Shown one piece after another: positions 22,775 to 35,367 of a stretch of DNA of 64,000 nt. Position 1 is the first letter of the stretch, and each line of letters starts with the position of its first letter. Below the pieces are notes generated by a model that saw nothing but the letters and a program-made list of their open reading frames with translations, was not told the origin of the DNA and searched no databases. Made by a program: the position numbers and the translations under genes. This stretch comes from Halictus rubicundus (Eukaryota; Arthropoda; Insecta; Hymenoptera; Halictidae), in contig NC_135152.1 in assembly GCF_050948215.1 (NCBI RefSeq), positions 3,816,310 through 3,880,309 of the forward strand, in the 5' to 3' direction.

Positions 22775-22907
22775 TTAAGATTTTTGGCAGCTCCAGGATC
22801 GGTGGAGTGAAATGACAAGGATGTAGAATATTGGAGGATGTAAAATAAATGAAATTTTTATTGAGGAATAAAAGGATAGGATTTGATTGGACATTCTGGA
22901 ACGAGAT
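22464..22907 (+). repeat. Dispersed ~450-bp duplicated block, copy A
   Basis: From TACAATTCGGATCATATTTAC to GGACATTCTGGAACGAGAT this block matches 38274-38743 in order and orientation, with small indels. The likeness continues through the 212-bp-family end and about 130 bp beyond it (AAGATTTTTGGCAGCTCC onward). It stops abruptly after AACGAGAT in both copies. Confidence 0.85.
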
Positions 22908-23279
22908 TTTCTTGCGGGCTTGCTCTACGCCGATTGTTTTCTAGAGAATCATCGGGAGCAGCTTTGACGCGCTCGCAAATCTTGTTAACGATCTTAAGAA
23001 AGATACGGGATATCGGGGAACCTTCGTCTCGGTCCCGGCTAGTCTATCCCGTTGTCAATTACCAGAAATTCGCGACGACCGACGGACGGATACAAATTTA
23101 CCCGGGCGACGCTCCGCCTCCTGATCCTTAGAAAATCGGGAGAGAACCAAAAGGTGCTTCTAATGAAGATTCGTGACGTCGGGGCAGTCGCAGTTGTCTA
23201 GGATTGGTAGAAGATTCAGATTCGATCGCATAAATATTTATGTCTCTTTGCTAAAACTCAGACAACTCAGTAAAATAGC
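22908..23279. other. No recognisable gene
   Basis: An 82-codon plus-strand frame at 22883-23131 overlaps the end of the duplicated block and has no motif. Confidence 0.4.
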
Positions 23280-23345
23280 CTGAATGTCCAGACAAGTAGA
23301 ATAAGAACACTCTATGGTCAGACAAGTAGAACACGAAGGCTCAGA
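23280..23345 (+). repeat. First cluster of a degenerate ~29-bp minisatellite
   Basis: Two units of the CAGACAAGTAGAATAA type occur at about 23288 and 23318, separated by TATGGT-like spacers. Confidence 0.7.
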
Positions 23346-24365
23346 AGACTACGAATTGGTATGCAAAATAAACATTTTCTGAGTTCCAACGAACTAGGGT
23401 GAATTAAAACTATATCGAAACTAAAAATCTTCCATTGTATCCCTGACAATGACAATCGCAGCGAATCAAGTTTGACGACTGCGGAGAAAGTGGAATCCGT
23501 TCGCCAGGAAAAAAAAACGATGGTAATACTACGTTACCATCGATCCTGTGTCTTCGGCAGGCCAGGAACTCGAGTAGTCGAACGTCGAGAGCAATCAGAA
23601 CGGTCCCGGGCGTGCACGCCGGTAAAAATGATTGCCCGAGGACACTCGAAGTTGGCCAGGGAGTACGTGTTACTACTGCGCGTCGGGTGGGCGGTTTTAT
23701 CTGGATCCTTTATTTCCTGTGCGGCCGATCGAGCCTGTATATACGGGAGGGTCCTGGCACGCGGTTTCGTTTTATTGGATTCCGTGCAAGGGTGGCGTCG
23801 TTTTTCCAGGTTGCCGGCCGATGCCGAGGCAGTCGCGTCCTCATCTATCATCCGCCTGTACCGGCACCGAAGTCATTTAACAAACGTCTCCTTCAGATTC
23901 CATATTGCGGGATACGCGGTGCGCGGATGTATGCCTCTCTTCGCGAACGATTCCGTTTTCCCTCGTCACATTTCGCGTTTCGAACTGGCCAACCAAGAAT
24001 TTTCATCCGGCGAACCGTCTAATCACGCTTCGACGGCGTTCCGGTCTTAATCGAGCAAATACTGTTGCAATTAGACTGCCAGACCGTCGAATTGTTTGCA
24101 GAATTGATGGTGAGCATACATGATCGCTATTCGTTTATTATTACACTGTGGATCTTTATGCGAAATAAAAATTGTCGGAGTAAACAGAAGTTAAACGGAA
24201 ATTCATTTGTTCTCTTAATAATTTTAGTGGAAATAATAGTATCTTGACGTTCTTCAAATTCTTTAACTTTTTCTTATTCTTTCATAAATGCATGTAATCC
24301 GCTGCTTAAAAATAATATACAGTTGGAGACGCGAAGCAGGAATTCGCTTGAAGTGGAATAGTGGT
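23346..24365. other. No recognisable gene
   Basis: Overlapping frames at 23472-24050 (plus, 192 codons), 23534-23851 (minus) and 23612-24022 (plus) lie in GC-rich DNA. None shows a domain or a convincing start. The three competing frames argue against any of them. Confidence 0.4.
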
Positions 24366-24905
24366 GACTAATGTCTGAACAAGTAGAATAACAGTTGCGT
24401 ATGGTCAGACGCGTGGAAAACGAAGGGTCTGTAGATAAACGAAGTAATGATAGTGTACAATTAGGGGCTCGAAGTAGGAACTTCTATCAAGTAGAATAAT
24501 GGCGACGAATCCTTAAACAAGTAGAATAACACTTGCATATGCTCAGACACGTGGAAAACGAAGGGTCTGTAGATGAACGAGGTAATAGTGTACAATTAGG
24601 GGCTCGAAGTGGGAACTTCCATCGAGTAGAATAATGGTGACGAATCCTTAAACAAGTAGAATAACAGTTGCATATGCTCAGCCTAGTGAAACAGAAGGCG
24701 CCTATAAGAGTACAAGTAGAATAATCCAGAATTGATCAGTGATCGGACGAATGAAAAACTATAAAACAAATAGAATACCGAGGTCCTGTGTTCAGACAAG
24801 TGGAATAAGTAAGACTGATGGCCAGACAAATGTAATAGCGCTTGTTTGTGACTGAACGAGTGAAATAGCAGTAGCACATGGTCAGACAGGTGGAAAACGA
24901 AGGAT
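24366..24905 (+). repeat. Second cluster of the ~29-bp minisatellite, with a ~136-bp higher-order period
   Basis: At least 12 units of the CAGACAAGTAGAATA type occur between 24377 and 24900. A longer unit is also duplicated: GTGGAAAACGAAGGGTCTGT occurs at 24413 and 24551, and TAGGGGCTCGAAGT near 24462 and 24597, giving a period of 135-138 bp. No coding is implied. Confidence 0.8.
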
Positions 24906-25374
24906 CTATGATGAAACGAGGGGGACACTGACGTTGTACAGTTGAAGAACTCGTTGGGAGATGAATGTTATACGAGGTTCGCGTAAAATATTAATGCCGT
25001 GGTATCCGTCAGGTCGACGGATAACGTGGTCGGGTCGGCCCGCGTCGGGCGAATTTTTGCAGAATCCGCGCGGACGACAGGCGTCTACGGTTCTTCGCTT
25101 TGTTTTACCGCGCACGGGAGAGCAGATCGGTGAAAAACGGGGGGTGGGGATTGCGGGGGAGGGTGGGATGGTGAGGAATGGCGGTGCGGTGTAGCGGCAA
25201 GACTGGAGAGCAATTCTCTTGACAATTTGGCCTGGCGGTTCGCCAGCGGAGGCCAGTCGATTCAACTAATCTAAGTTGCTTAGCACGACTTCGTTCATCT
25301 CCTTCCACCATTGCCACGGCCGCCGCCAACCCCTGACCACCCCTCACTACTTCGACTTGTTAGCTCTGCAACTA

Positions 25375-25380
<6 letters not shown>
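24906..25380. other. No recognisable gene
   Basis: This GC-rich spacer lies between minisatellite clusters, with a G-rich patch at 25138-25165. Overlapping frames have no motif. Confidence 0.4.

Positions 25381-25431
<51 letters not shown>
25381..25431. repeat. (CT)n microsatellite
   Basis: About 50 bp of uninterrupted CT dinucleotides, followed by a CT-rich tail to about 25475. Confidence 0.95.
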
Positions 25432-25434
<3 letters not shown>

Positions 25435-25475
25435 TGCTCTTTCTCTCTTTGTTCGTCACTCTGTTTCTCTGTCTC

Positions 25476-26040
25476 CAACTCTTGCTGCTCCCGGTTCACG
25501 AATTCCCGCAGACTATGAATATAAATGCATCACGGGGAAAGAATTCGTGCACGTGTGTCGCTAGTGATTCCCCCGTAACGAAATCGTTCTGTGGAATAGA
25601 ATCACTGTCTACTTGTTAATTATCTCATGATTAAATTTTTTGGTGTGACGCTCTGTTTATATCACTGTTTAACACGCGAATCATTAAGTTAATATTTTTA
25701 TTCTTATTTGTTCTTCTAATTAGGCTTACATTTTGCTACTACATCGTCTCTCACTTATCGAGCCTCTGTTTATACCGTTACGAAACATTCGAGTGACTAA
25801 GTTATTATTTTTATTTTTCAAGCCCCGATTTGTTCTTCCAATTTGGCTCAGCATTTCGCTGTTGCATCATCTCTCATTTATTGTAAGCCTCGTTGCAGCT
25901 GGCTTCGTTGAATTATTTATATAATTTAGCTGAAGTATTCCGATATCCATGAATGTGTAAACTACCGGTCTTCGGTGCCATTATTTGCTAGTCAAAAGTA
26001 AAATTAAGTGTCAATGTTCGTTACATCGTGACGCGAGCAT
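25476..26040. other. No recognisable gene; weak internal duplication
   Basis: Around 25690-25880 two phrases recur loosely: TTTGTTCTTCTAATTAGGCT with TTTGTTCTTCCAATTTGGCT, and CATCGTCTCTCACTTAT with CATCATCTCTCATTTAT. The spacing is about 123-126 bp. No gene is evident. Confidence 0.5.
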
Positions 26041-26530
26041 CCCTTTATTCTTACAGACAAGTAGAACGGGTCGTTCTGGGACCAGACGAGCGAAATAGAG
26101 TCAGTCTGTGGTCGAACAAGCTCAATAAGGGTGGTCTATGGTCAGACAAGAGGAACAGGGGTACAATATGCTCAGACAAGTGGAATAAGACGACCTATGG
26201 TCAGTCGAGTAGAATAGGAAGAGGAATACGGAGAGGCGAGTAGAACAATGGGAATAATAAATGCTTGGACAAGTGATACGATGTTGATATATGATCAGAC
26301 AAGTTGAATAATGACAATATGTGGCTACCAAAAATAACACATGATTAATCTCTGGTGCGATAAATAGAATAGTGAAAATAAATGGCGAGACAAGTGAAAC
26401 AAGTACAGTATATGGTCAGACAGGTAGAATTTAGTCAACCTGTAACCGCCCTAGCAAAATATCAAGACTAATACGTACTTCGAGAAATAAAACGAGGAAA
26501 ATACATGGCGAGTAGAATAGGGACAGGTTG
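26041..26530 (+). repeat. Third cluster of the ~29-bp minisatellite
   Basis: About a dozen units of the GGTCAGACAAGTGGAATAAG type recur every 26-36 bp from 26050 to 26310, and more sparsely to 26520. All are in the same orientation as the clusters at 23280 and 24366. Confidence 0.8.
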
Positions 26531-29500
26531 TAATCATACAAGTGACCAGATCTATATATACATATATCAGAGAAGAATAATTTCAGTCTCTCTTTTAATT
26601 CTCACGATACTTCCCATTTGCCAAATTGCTTCACTGCTAAAGTTCGTTCCCCGACTTAACGAACTCGCGGGGCAGAGTTCATTTACGGCCCCGAAAAATT
26701 AGTTCAATGGGACAGATACCTCGAACCCTCAAATATCATGTTCCCGGCAATTTGGTGATCATTATTTCCCGCGTTTTTGCGGGCTACACGGTGCGCGCAA
26801 ACTACTTCGGAAACCGATCCGCGCGAACTCGTCGGGGATAGGTCAGCGGCGTAACAATCTTGCTCGCTGTTCCGGACGTATGGAAACATTAATTAATTTT
26901 TGCTGCTACCTCCTGGGGAGCTCCGGTTTCGTCGCAATTAGTAGCCGGATTCCTAGCGGTGATTCTCGCTAGAATTTCGAACTTTTTCGCGTCGCAAACG
27001 AAGGGAACGCGAAAAAAGAAAAATCATTAAAACCTATCGAATTCGAAATTCCGGCTTTGGCGAGCCGTGAATTTCTTATTCGCGGGTTCGAAGCGGATGG
27101 CGAGGGGATTCTGGGAGGGCGGGTCGCGGATCCGCGGGTTGTTCCGAGTCAAGAAACGCCTCGGCGGACTCGTTAATCATTCCGGCTGGCATATCGAACT
27201 CCGGAGGCGCGTAAAACAGAGAGCGCCAGTCGCGGGGACCTGTAATTCATTAGAACCAGCCGGGAGACGTAACCCGACGCCCTTCGCGAATCCTTCGGCG
27301 CGGCTAATTGAAAGCAGATTCGCGAGTTAGCGCAGCTGCGTGCTCAAAAGGTGATACAACCGGCGCAGCTAACTCGCGGCAGTTTGCTCCCCGTTCCGGC
27401 AGCCCCTGCGCACTTTAGGGCACCCACGCGGGAAGAGCCCTAACCCCCCACCCGAGCTCCGTGTCACAGTGTGCGGGTACCCTAACCTGCCAAACCCCGT
27501 GCGCGCACGCTATAAGTCCCGGTACGATGCCCAAGGTGGCTCGCAACTGTTATAACTCGAATAAGTTTGTAACCGAGACTCCGCCCCCCCAGCCCTCCGC
27601 GCACACCCTTCCAGCTCTGTTCGATATACCTCCGAGACCTCGTAACTCGCGGCGAAACGTAATTCCTTGCGAAGTAATTGGCTACCGCGTGGAATTGCGC
27701 GCGAACCTGCTCGCGCACAGCCCAGCGGAGCTGAGCGGAGCGGAGTGAAGCGGAGCCGAGATCCCCCCGGAAATCGACAACAGCGAGCAATACTCTTCCT
27801 GGATTTTGCAAATCATCCCTTTCGACGACTGCGCATACGTGACTGGTGCGTTCATGATGCGTGCACCAATTGTGATTCAAGGAAATCTTTATTATGATAC
27901 AGCTCTTGCTGTTAGAGTGCAAAATAGTCGTAGAAATCGGGGTGAACGATTGTGGATGTTTGGGTTGCTGTAACTTTGTGAAAAAAATCACCTGCCTGTC
28001 TTTCTGGGCTCGTTTGAAAGAGTGAAGCATCTACATTACGTGCTTTATTTTGTATATATAATTTTAAAAGATTTTTAATTTTTTCTAAATTAAAATAAGT
28101 TTAAGGAATTCAAACATTTTTTCTCGTCACCTAAATCATTTCAAGATAGAAGCTTCAAGAGAAAATGGCTAAATCTGAGCTGGCTTATAATATTAATCAA
28201 TGTTACTTTTACCAGAATTTCAAGATTAATCGATTCCAGATTTTCATTGAAATTTTGGTCCATTCTTGGAACCAATCTCTGCGATCATTATGCAGAAACA
28301 TCCGCAGCGTATTTATCATCGAAGCAACGATACCTTTCGGGCCGAGATTTTCGGCACAATTAACCAGCCTAATTAAAAATCGAGGCCGACTCGAGTCGCA
28401 TAAGCTGGATATCGATGCTCCCCGGCCTCATCACGGATCCAGACCCAGTCCTCTTTCAATCCACGTCCTTCATTTCCGCAGCTTTCGGTTTACGACAGTT
28501 TTATGGCGAGTCGCCAGCCGGTTAACGAGACGCTGAATCTCTAGATACATTCCTCGGCTACCATATTATGTTATTAACAAAACGGTGCATTATCGTAAAT
28601 GAAAATGGCGACGGCTCTAACGGCTTCTCTGTCCCTTCGACTCTCCTCGCTTAATATATTTCCAACGACGTTGATGCCGAAGTAACGAGGAATTTATTGC
28701 CGTATCGAAACACCGTGCTCGCGCGTGCTGTTCTGTAATGGACCAGTTTACCTTCGTTTTAATTTGCACCACTACAGAAACGGGCGTAAAACCCTCGGAA
28801 TTGCTGGTCACTCGACTTTAACTGTCGTCGACACTTTTATTTCCCTACTTCGGTGTATTCTAATTTTATAACTCGGCGGGACAATGATTCGATATTTTAT
28901 AGCAAAATAATTTATACAGGAAAGTGAAATTAAATGTACCAATGGGCGGACAATATTCTACGAATTCTGCTTCAAGTACAAACACGAAAGTGCCTCGTGA
29001 TGATTAATATATAAAATTAATTCTTCTCAAAGTATTTACAATATTTTTAATCCCGGAAAAATAATTACCTCCCCCATATAACAATTGCTGGGAGAAGCTC
29101 ATTATCAATCATTAATTAAAGTGTTAACCAGAGGGATACGAAACAATTCCAAATCGAGCCCGTCAACTTTCAGTAAGGGTGTTAACTTCGAAAATAGTTG
29201 TGCAGGGCTGGTTGCGTTCGGATCCTCATCCGAGCAGACACGAGTATAATAATCGGCGCTCCCTCTTTCTCGTTGCACGCGGCCGAATTCCTATAGCAGT
29301 CGGGGCACACGCACGCACCGAAACATCCTAAATACGCGTGCGGCGGGGGTTGGTTTCGCGCCGAACTGTCGGATCCTGAACAGTCCCGAACGGTCCTGGA
29401 ATTTCAGGCTGCCGAAGCACTCCGCCGACTCCACGTACGCGCAGATAAGCCGACGAGACTGTGCGTGTGTGCAACACACGCGCATAAGCCTGCAGTATTG

Positions 29501-30189
29501 TCTCAGGGCGGTCTGCGCCCTTTACAGACCCTGGGATTGATGTTTCGACACGATGAAGTGCAAATAAATAGATCCTTTTTGCAACCACCAGTGCAATTAT
29601 GCTTATGCTATGTTTTGCAGAAAAACGATATTTAGATTTTCTTAGTGATGTCGATCGACCATGAATTCCACATTACAAGCTCGGTTCACATTTGGCTACT
29701 CTCGTGGAAACGTTTCGCCGGTCCAGAAATCAATTATCGCAGAGATCCCGCGTTAATTAACGGCGCCGTATAACGGAGAAGTAAAAGATTACTTATTATT
29801 TTTTAATGGCGCAAGACCCGGCCCAACGACCCTCGACTCCGGATTCAGAAAGTCGACGAGCCGAAGAAGCACTCGTCCGCACTCGACTTCCGCGCTCGAG
29901 GGCTTGCGAAAAAATCGACTACACACTTGCGAGCTGATTTCGTTGAATTGTCGAGTGTCTGGATCGGCGAGAACGCGTGGAGCGACGATCGAGTGCCGCA
30001 TAATTGGACGTTTCGTACTCGGTGAATAAATTAAAGGAACGAAAGAGAGAACCGCTCTAAGGAAGCCGACATCAAGGATCACGTGGAAACACATCGCTAA
30101 TCCGATATGCAAAACCGATTGCGATTCACGAGGTATCATTGTGAAAATGTTGCAGAAACACTCCTTGGTCAATTATGAAAATTTCAATC
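26531..30189. other. No recognisable gene over 3.6 kb
   Basis: The part from 26950 to 27780 is GC-rich. Frames there (27461-27748 plus, 27482-28030 minus, 27667-27897 plus) overlap and have no motif. A short imperfect inverted pair (GCGAGTTAGCGCAGCTGCG and CGCAGCTAACTCGCGG) lies at 27320-27385. The part from 27900 to 30189 is mostly AT-rich, with a GC-rich patch at 29280-29520. No repeat partners were seen. Confidence 0.45.
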
Positions 30190-30890
30190 ATCAATCGTCA
30201 CACACAGTGCCTTAAATCACTGTAGGTGTTCTAAACTCTGTTTGTACTAGTTTGAACATGTTCGAACACTCTAAACATCATCGTCTGTCCACTACCATTC
30301 CTTAAAACTATAACTCCACGCAATGTATGATATTTAAGATCCCAGTTTGCAATCGTTTGACCACGTTTGAACACCCCAAACTGCCATATATCAACAAATT
30401 AGAATCGTCTGTTCATTAAAAAGTACAGACACCCTAACTGCACGCAATGTGTGATATTTAAGATCCCAGTTTGCGATCGTTTGACCACGTTTGAACACCC
30501 TAAACTGCCATATATCAACAAATTAGCATCGTATGGCCATTAATAAGTACAGAGACCCTAACTCCACGCAATGTACGGTACTTAAGATCTCAGTTTGCGA
30601 TCGTTTGACCACGTTTGAGCACCCCAAACTGCTGTGTATCAACAAATTAACACCGTCTGTCCACTAGCAACACCAGAAACGCCAACTCGACGCAATTTAT
30701 GATATCTATGACCGCAGTTTGCAATCATTTGACCACGTTTGAACAACCGAAATTGCTATATATCAACGAACACCATCGTCTGACCATTCACATCCTCAAA
30801 AACCCCAACTCCACGCAATATGTGATATCAAAGACCTCATTTTGCAATCGTTTGATCACGTTTGAACAGCTCGAGGACCGAAATACTAAA
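30190..30890 (+). repeat. ~124-bp tandem repeat, about 5.5 copies
   Basis: The phrase TTTGACCACGTTTGAACA (with variants) recurs at 30357, 30480, 30604, 30728 and 30851, so the period is 123-124 bp. A degenerate first copy begins near 30230. Each unit also holds CTGCCATATATCAACAAATTA, in part, and AACTCCACGCAATGTATGATAT. The units have diverged by substitutions with little length change. No coding frame is kept. Confidence 0.92.
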
Positions 30891-31890
30891 TTTCGCATTG
30901 GAATATGTCGTCGAGCGTGTTTTACGGCTTCCGTGGGCCTCGGGGCTGGAATCGAAGCATCTTAATTAGCTCGCTGATGACGAAGTTTCGACTCGCGAAG
31001 CAGACAAGCGCTCGAAGATGCCGCGCGTCGGCGAGATCGGCGAAGATTTCGCATTCCGGGAGGCGTAAATCGAATTTCCATGGCGACACGCGAGCCCGGA
31101 AAATCGCGACGCATGGTGTTCAACACGGCTCGGCTCGGCTTGGTGCCGGCGCACGCTATCTGCCACCAATTATCGCGTCTCTCATACTCGGTAGCAATTA
31201 ACATCCCTCTTTGTTGTCTTTCCGAAAATTACCGGAATTCGTGTAGGCGAACACGGGAGAGCGCGAGGGTGCGCGCCGAGGGTGGAAGGGAGGAACCGCG
31301 ACAGAGGAACGACCGAGGCGAATTCACGACAATTTGCCACACGCATCGGGAGTCAAACTCCCTTGAACGCTTTCCCGCGTCCCCCCTCGAAGATTCCTCG
31401 AATTGAATCCACACGGTAACCGGTGTAACGCCAACAATATCATCCCCCTCGCCGCCCCACGGCTGCGTATCCACCCTCTCATTCTCCTAGTCGTTCTCTT
31501 CGTTCTCCGTTTCTACGCGATTCTCCGTCGTCGTAGTAGTCGTCGTCATCGCGGTGGCTTATACAATTCCGTGTGCCGTGTGGAGCCAATTACAACGTAA
31601 GAAACGTTAACTTAGTTTGTCAAGCAGTTAACACGAGGGAACTCCTTCCAGAAACGGAAGGGTGCGTGCGCGTCGATTGCGCCGCCGCCAGCCGAACAGA
31701 TAACTAGTTCCAGCAACCCCGTGATACTACCCCCGCGAGCTTATGTATCGCACCCCTGTAAAACTGACGCAAAAAGCATTTCTGTTCAGGAGGCTTTCAG
31801 TGTGCCACACAATCTCATCCCGATGAAAGAACGGATTACCACCAATCTACTGTTTTCTTTATTCCGCAATACATCGAAAACAGTCCCAAG
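30891..31890. other. No recognisable gene
   Basis: The sequence from 30930 to 31600 is GC-rich, with overlapping frames on both strands and no motif. A CGT-rich patch lies near 31528-31555. Confidence 0.4.
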
Positions 31891-32003
31891 TCATCGATTT
31901 CTCTATATATGTCGCCAAGGCCCGGATGATAAACGTCGCGGAATTATCCCTACTACCGCGGAGTATACCCCGTGAGGGGCCTCGGACGCCGAGGAGTGTA
32001 AAA
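31891..32003 (+). repeat. 212-bp-family repeat, left half
   Basis: The copy starts at the eroded phrase ATCGATTTCTCTATATATGTC and continues through CCCGGATGATAAACGTCGCG, GTATACCCCGTGAGG and GCCTCGGACGCCGAGGAGTGT. The right half is missing. Confidence 0.85.
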
Positions 32004-33519
32004 ATTAATTCGATTAATAAAATGACGTATTGTACAAGACGCTCGATGTTGAATAAAGATTCTAATACATATAAACGCCTAAAATCCGGCATTCCAGCTA
32101 TCCTCCAGATCCCCTCAAACATCGTCTCCACGACCAACCGTCCGCGCTAATTTATCGACGAGCATCAGATAACTGTCGCTCGGAAGAACGACGCTTCTCG
32201 TCCGGGTTTTTCGTTGCTGCGAGCAATGAGGATCGCTGGTCCTCGGTCCAGGAGCGCCGGCGGCATCTACTTCGTCTTTCCCTTCGCGGTTCTTTCCCGT
32301 CGCTCGTCATCTGTACGCGTCGACGATAATAACGCGGCGCGGCGGCGCAAATCTTCAATCTCGTTTGGCAAATGGCCGATCTCGGGGCTCGGTACGTTTG
32401 CCAGACGGGACAAAAGAAGTCGCGGGCTGCTGTTCCCAGAGCTCCTGGAAATTTCGCACACCCCCGGCAGCGCGGGCCGCATTGTTCGTCGGCCATGAAT
32501 CCCTCCCGCGGACTGCTCTTTCTTGCCGCGGATTTTCTGCTTCTCGCCTCCTCGTCGTTCGACTTCTTCGCAATCGCCCGATATACGTGTCGACTTTCTT
32601 CCCGAGGCCGACTTCCGGACTCGGAGCAGTGCTCGATGGTCACCGGAAGTAAAAACCTAACGAGCGCACGGGTCCCACGATTTTTAAACCTCCGCGTGAT
32701 CGGGGAAATATTTTAGAGAATTCCAAAGTTGCAGTCCTTCGTTTTTGGAACCGTAGGTCCGAGAATTAGTGGTTGTTTTAAATCGTGTAGAAAATTGATC
32801 GTTTGCAGGATGTTTTAGACGTTACAGGATCGATATTCAATTTCTTTTAACATTTATTTATTCTGCGGGATGGGGAATCCATTTTATGTTCCAGTTATTC
32901 GACGTTTTTATTGGCACACTGTGCAGTAAGCATGAACATCGTATTCGTAGAACGATTAATGCTTTTCGAAGAATGGTTTCTTCGGAGGTCATTTGAAGGT
33001 CAACATATTATACATGGTCTTCTCATTGGCTATGACGTTATACCAATCAAAATACGTCATCCTGTTTAAACTGTGTAGCAAAATTTGTTTAGATTTCTTC
33101 TCGTGTCATTAAAAACTTTATGGAGAGACGTTAGGCAAAAATAACAGGCAACGCGGCTCGTTGGAGGGAATTAGAGGGAGGCCACTGGAAATATTCTTCC
33201 GCGAATATTTCAGACGATTTAACCCCCAGTTGGACGAGTGTTTTCGAGGATCCGTCGAAATATATCCGCGGAAGTAGCCGGCCACTTGGCTCGTTGTAAA
33301 TCGGGGCATCAGCCGGTGACGCGCGATCTGCAAAGTCAGATTTGTTGCCATAGGCGTAAGCTGATTTCGGTGTCTGGATCGCGCGCCAGCTCTGGTCTTG
33401 TTGTTCACCCTCCCTTCCACTCGCCAACCCCTTTACTAGCCCTAGTGCATTTTATGACAGTTTTCCCTGATATCCTTCTATACGCAATAGTTCCTTCCAG
33501 TCTCGTTCAATTTTACCTA
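32004..33519. other. No recognisable gene
   Basis: The sequence from 32150 to 32660 is GC-rich and contains several overlapping frames, including 163 codons on the minus strand at 32152-32643 (Arg- and Ser-rich). None has a recognisable domain. The part from 32700 to 33120 is AT-rich, with a GGTCATTTGAAGGTCAAC phrase that resembles transposon ends elsewhere in the window. Confidence 0.4.
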
Positions 33520-33714
33520 TACAGTGTTTACTCGATATATGTCCAAAACACGGGTCTAGCCCTGGACATATATCAGCCAGAAGATTCTTCGATCCACGCC
33601 AAACGTAGAAAAGGACAGCGAAGCTCTAGAGGCCTCCGTTTATTGCCCCTCACGGGGTATACCCCGCTAATGGGGATAGTTCTCGGACTTTTATCGACTA
33701 GGCTGTCGGACATA

Positions 33715-35367
33715 CAGTCGGTCACGAAAATATTCGGACACCACTATAGTTTTGACTATTATAGTGCGTACTTCAATAATTTATGCAATAAGAACAAAAA
33801 GAGGTTACACGTATGTTACTATGCAGTGTATAGTTAACAAAAACATAAGAGATATTTATTTATGATAAGTGATTACATAAATAATAAAAGAAAAATGGAA
33901 AGTACACTGATTTTCATGTCACGAAAATATTCGGACACTTGCTATACTTCTCAAGTTTCCAGGTTCCAGGAACTGACTGAAACAATGTTTGTAAACATAT
34001 CATTCACACTATGTACAGAGTATGTTAGAATATTTGTCAGTGTTGCTCAAAATTTGTGCGAAATGGATCGGAAAAGTAAGAACACGTCGTTTGATATGCG
34101 ACAATTAGTAATTTTTCATCGGGAAAGGGGGAAATCGATTCGCAAAATTGCAAATTTATTAAATATTAGCAAGAACACGGTATGGGATATTGTGCGACGT
34201 TACAAGAACGAAGATAAAATTTAATCTATTCTTCAAGGCGGACGCAAACCGATCCTCAATACTCGTGATAAACGCTCCATAATTAGGAGAATCAAATGTG
34301 ATCCTCGGATAAGTGCTCCAAAGTTAGCAGCTGAATTAAATAATGACCGTGGAATATCAGTGCATCCGGAAAACATAAGAGTGTTACGATTAGAGGGCTG
34401 TAATGGAAGAATAGCTCGAAAAAAGCCGTATATTAACGCGAACAACAGGATGAAGATACTGAATTTTGCAAAAAACTATATTTCAAAGGAAAGTCAGTGG
34501 TGGGAAGACGTAATTTTCGCGGACGAGTTCAAATTTAATATTTATGGAAATGATGGAAGAATTAGAGTATGGCGGAAATCGAAAGAAGAATTAAATCCGA
34601 GACATTTCCAGCCGACTGTGAAACACGGTGTTGGGTCTGTAATGGTGTGCGGCTGTATTTCGGCCCATGGAGTAGACGAATTAGTTTTTATCGACGACAT
34701 CCTCGATAAAAATAGGTATCTGCACATTTTGCAAAACAATTTTTAAAAAATTGCTGGTAATATGGGACTTCAAAGTGGAATAAAATTTATCAGGATAACG
34801 ACCCAAAGCACAAATCGCGTATTGTGCAAGAATTCTTATTATACACTTGCAAGAATGTTCTCCGCCCACCACCGAAATTGCCAGGTGTGAATCCCAATGA
34901 AAATTTATGGGAATTTCTGTATGAATTAGATCGCCGAATTCGAACAACTCCCATAAACAATAAGGACGAACTAAAAAGACGTCTGCAAGAAGAATGGCTA
35001 CGTATTGGGCAAGATTATTTAAAAAGAATAATTTCCAATATGCCAACGCAATTACGGCACGTCATAAAACATACGGGATATCTAACAAAATATTAATTTA
35101 TAAAAACAAGATTTATATATAGTGTTATAAACTTAGTTTTGATAGTGTCTGAATATTTTCGTGACATGAAAATGAGCGTACTTTCCATTTTCTTTTGTTA
35201 TTTATGTAATCACTTATCGTAAATAAATATCTTTTATGTTTTTGTTAACTACACACTGCATAGTAACATACGTGAAACCTCTTTTTGATCTTATTGCATA
35301 AATTTCTGGAGTACGGATTATAATAGTCAAAACTATAGTGGTGTCCGAATATTTTCGTGACCAACTG
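33715..35367 (+). mobile_element. Tc1-like DNA transposon with IR/DR ends, 1653 bp
   Basis: The inverted terminal repeats are about 240 bp each. Each repeat carries two direct copies of GTCACGAAAATATTCGGACAC: the outer at 33721 and the inner at 33918 on the left, mirrored at 35145-35165 and 35341-35361 on the right. This is the IR/DR layout known from Sleeping Beauty-type elements. Both ends abut TA. The interior carries a nearly full-length plus-strand transposase with one premature stop and one frameshift, so the element looks young but inactive. Confidence 0.92.
34063..35094 (+). pseudogene. Tc1-like DD34E transposase, one stop and one frameshift
   Basis: The reading starts at ATG 34063 (MDRKSKNTSFDMRQLV). 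An N-terminal HTH follows (GKSIRKIANLLNISKNTVWDI), then a premature TAA at 34222, then a second HTH-like region (SIIRRIKCDPRISAPKLA). The first catalytic Asp is in VIFADEFKFN near 34513, and GVGSVMVCGCIS follows. A frameshift near 34745-34790 leads into QDNDPKHKSRIVQEF (second Asp) and NPNENLWEF (Glu), with 34 residues between them, so the spacing is DD34E. The C-terminus ends in GYLTKY at 35094. The total of about 340 residues is the family's normal length. All three catalytic residues are intact and only the two lesions inactivate it. Confidence 0.9.

Noticed and set aside
23472..24050. 192-codon plus-strand frame as an exon
   Set aside because: Three competing frames of similar length overlap it, and none shows a conserved feature.
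27085..27110. tRNA B-box-like GGTTCGAAGC
   Set aside because: No A box at suitable spacing and no cloverleaf pairing that I can draw.
30190..30890. CRISPR-like array
   Set aside because: The whole ~124-bp unit repeats, with no short constant repeat separated by unique spacers, and the setting is eukaryotic.
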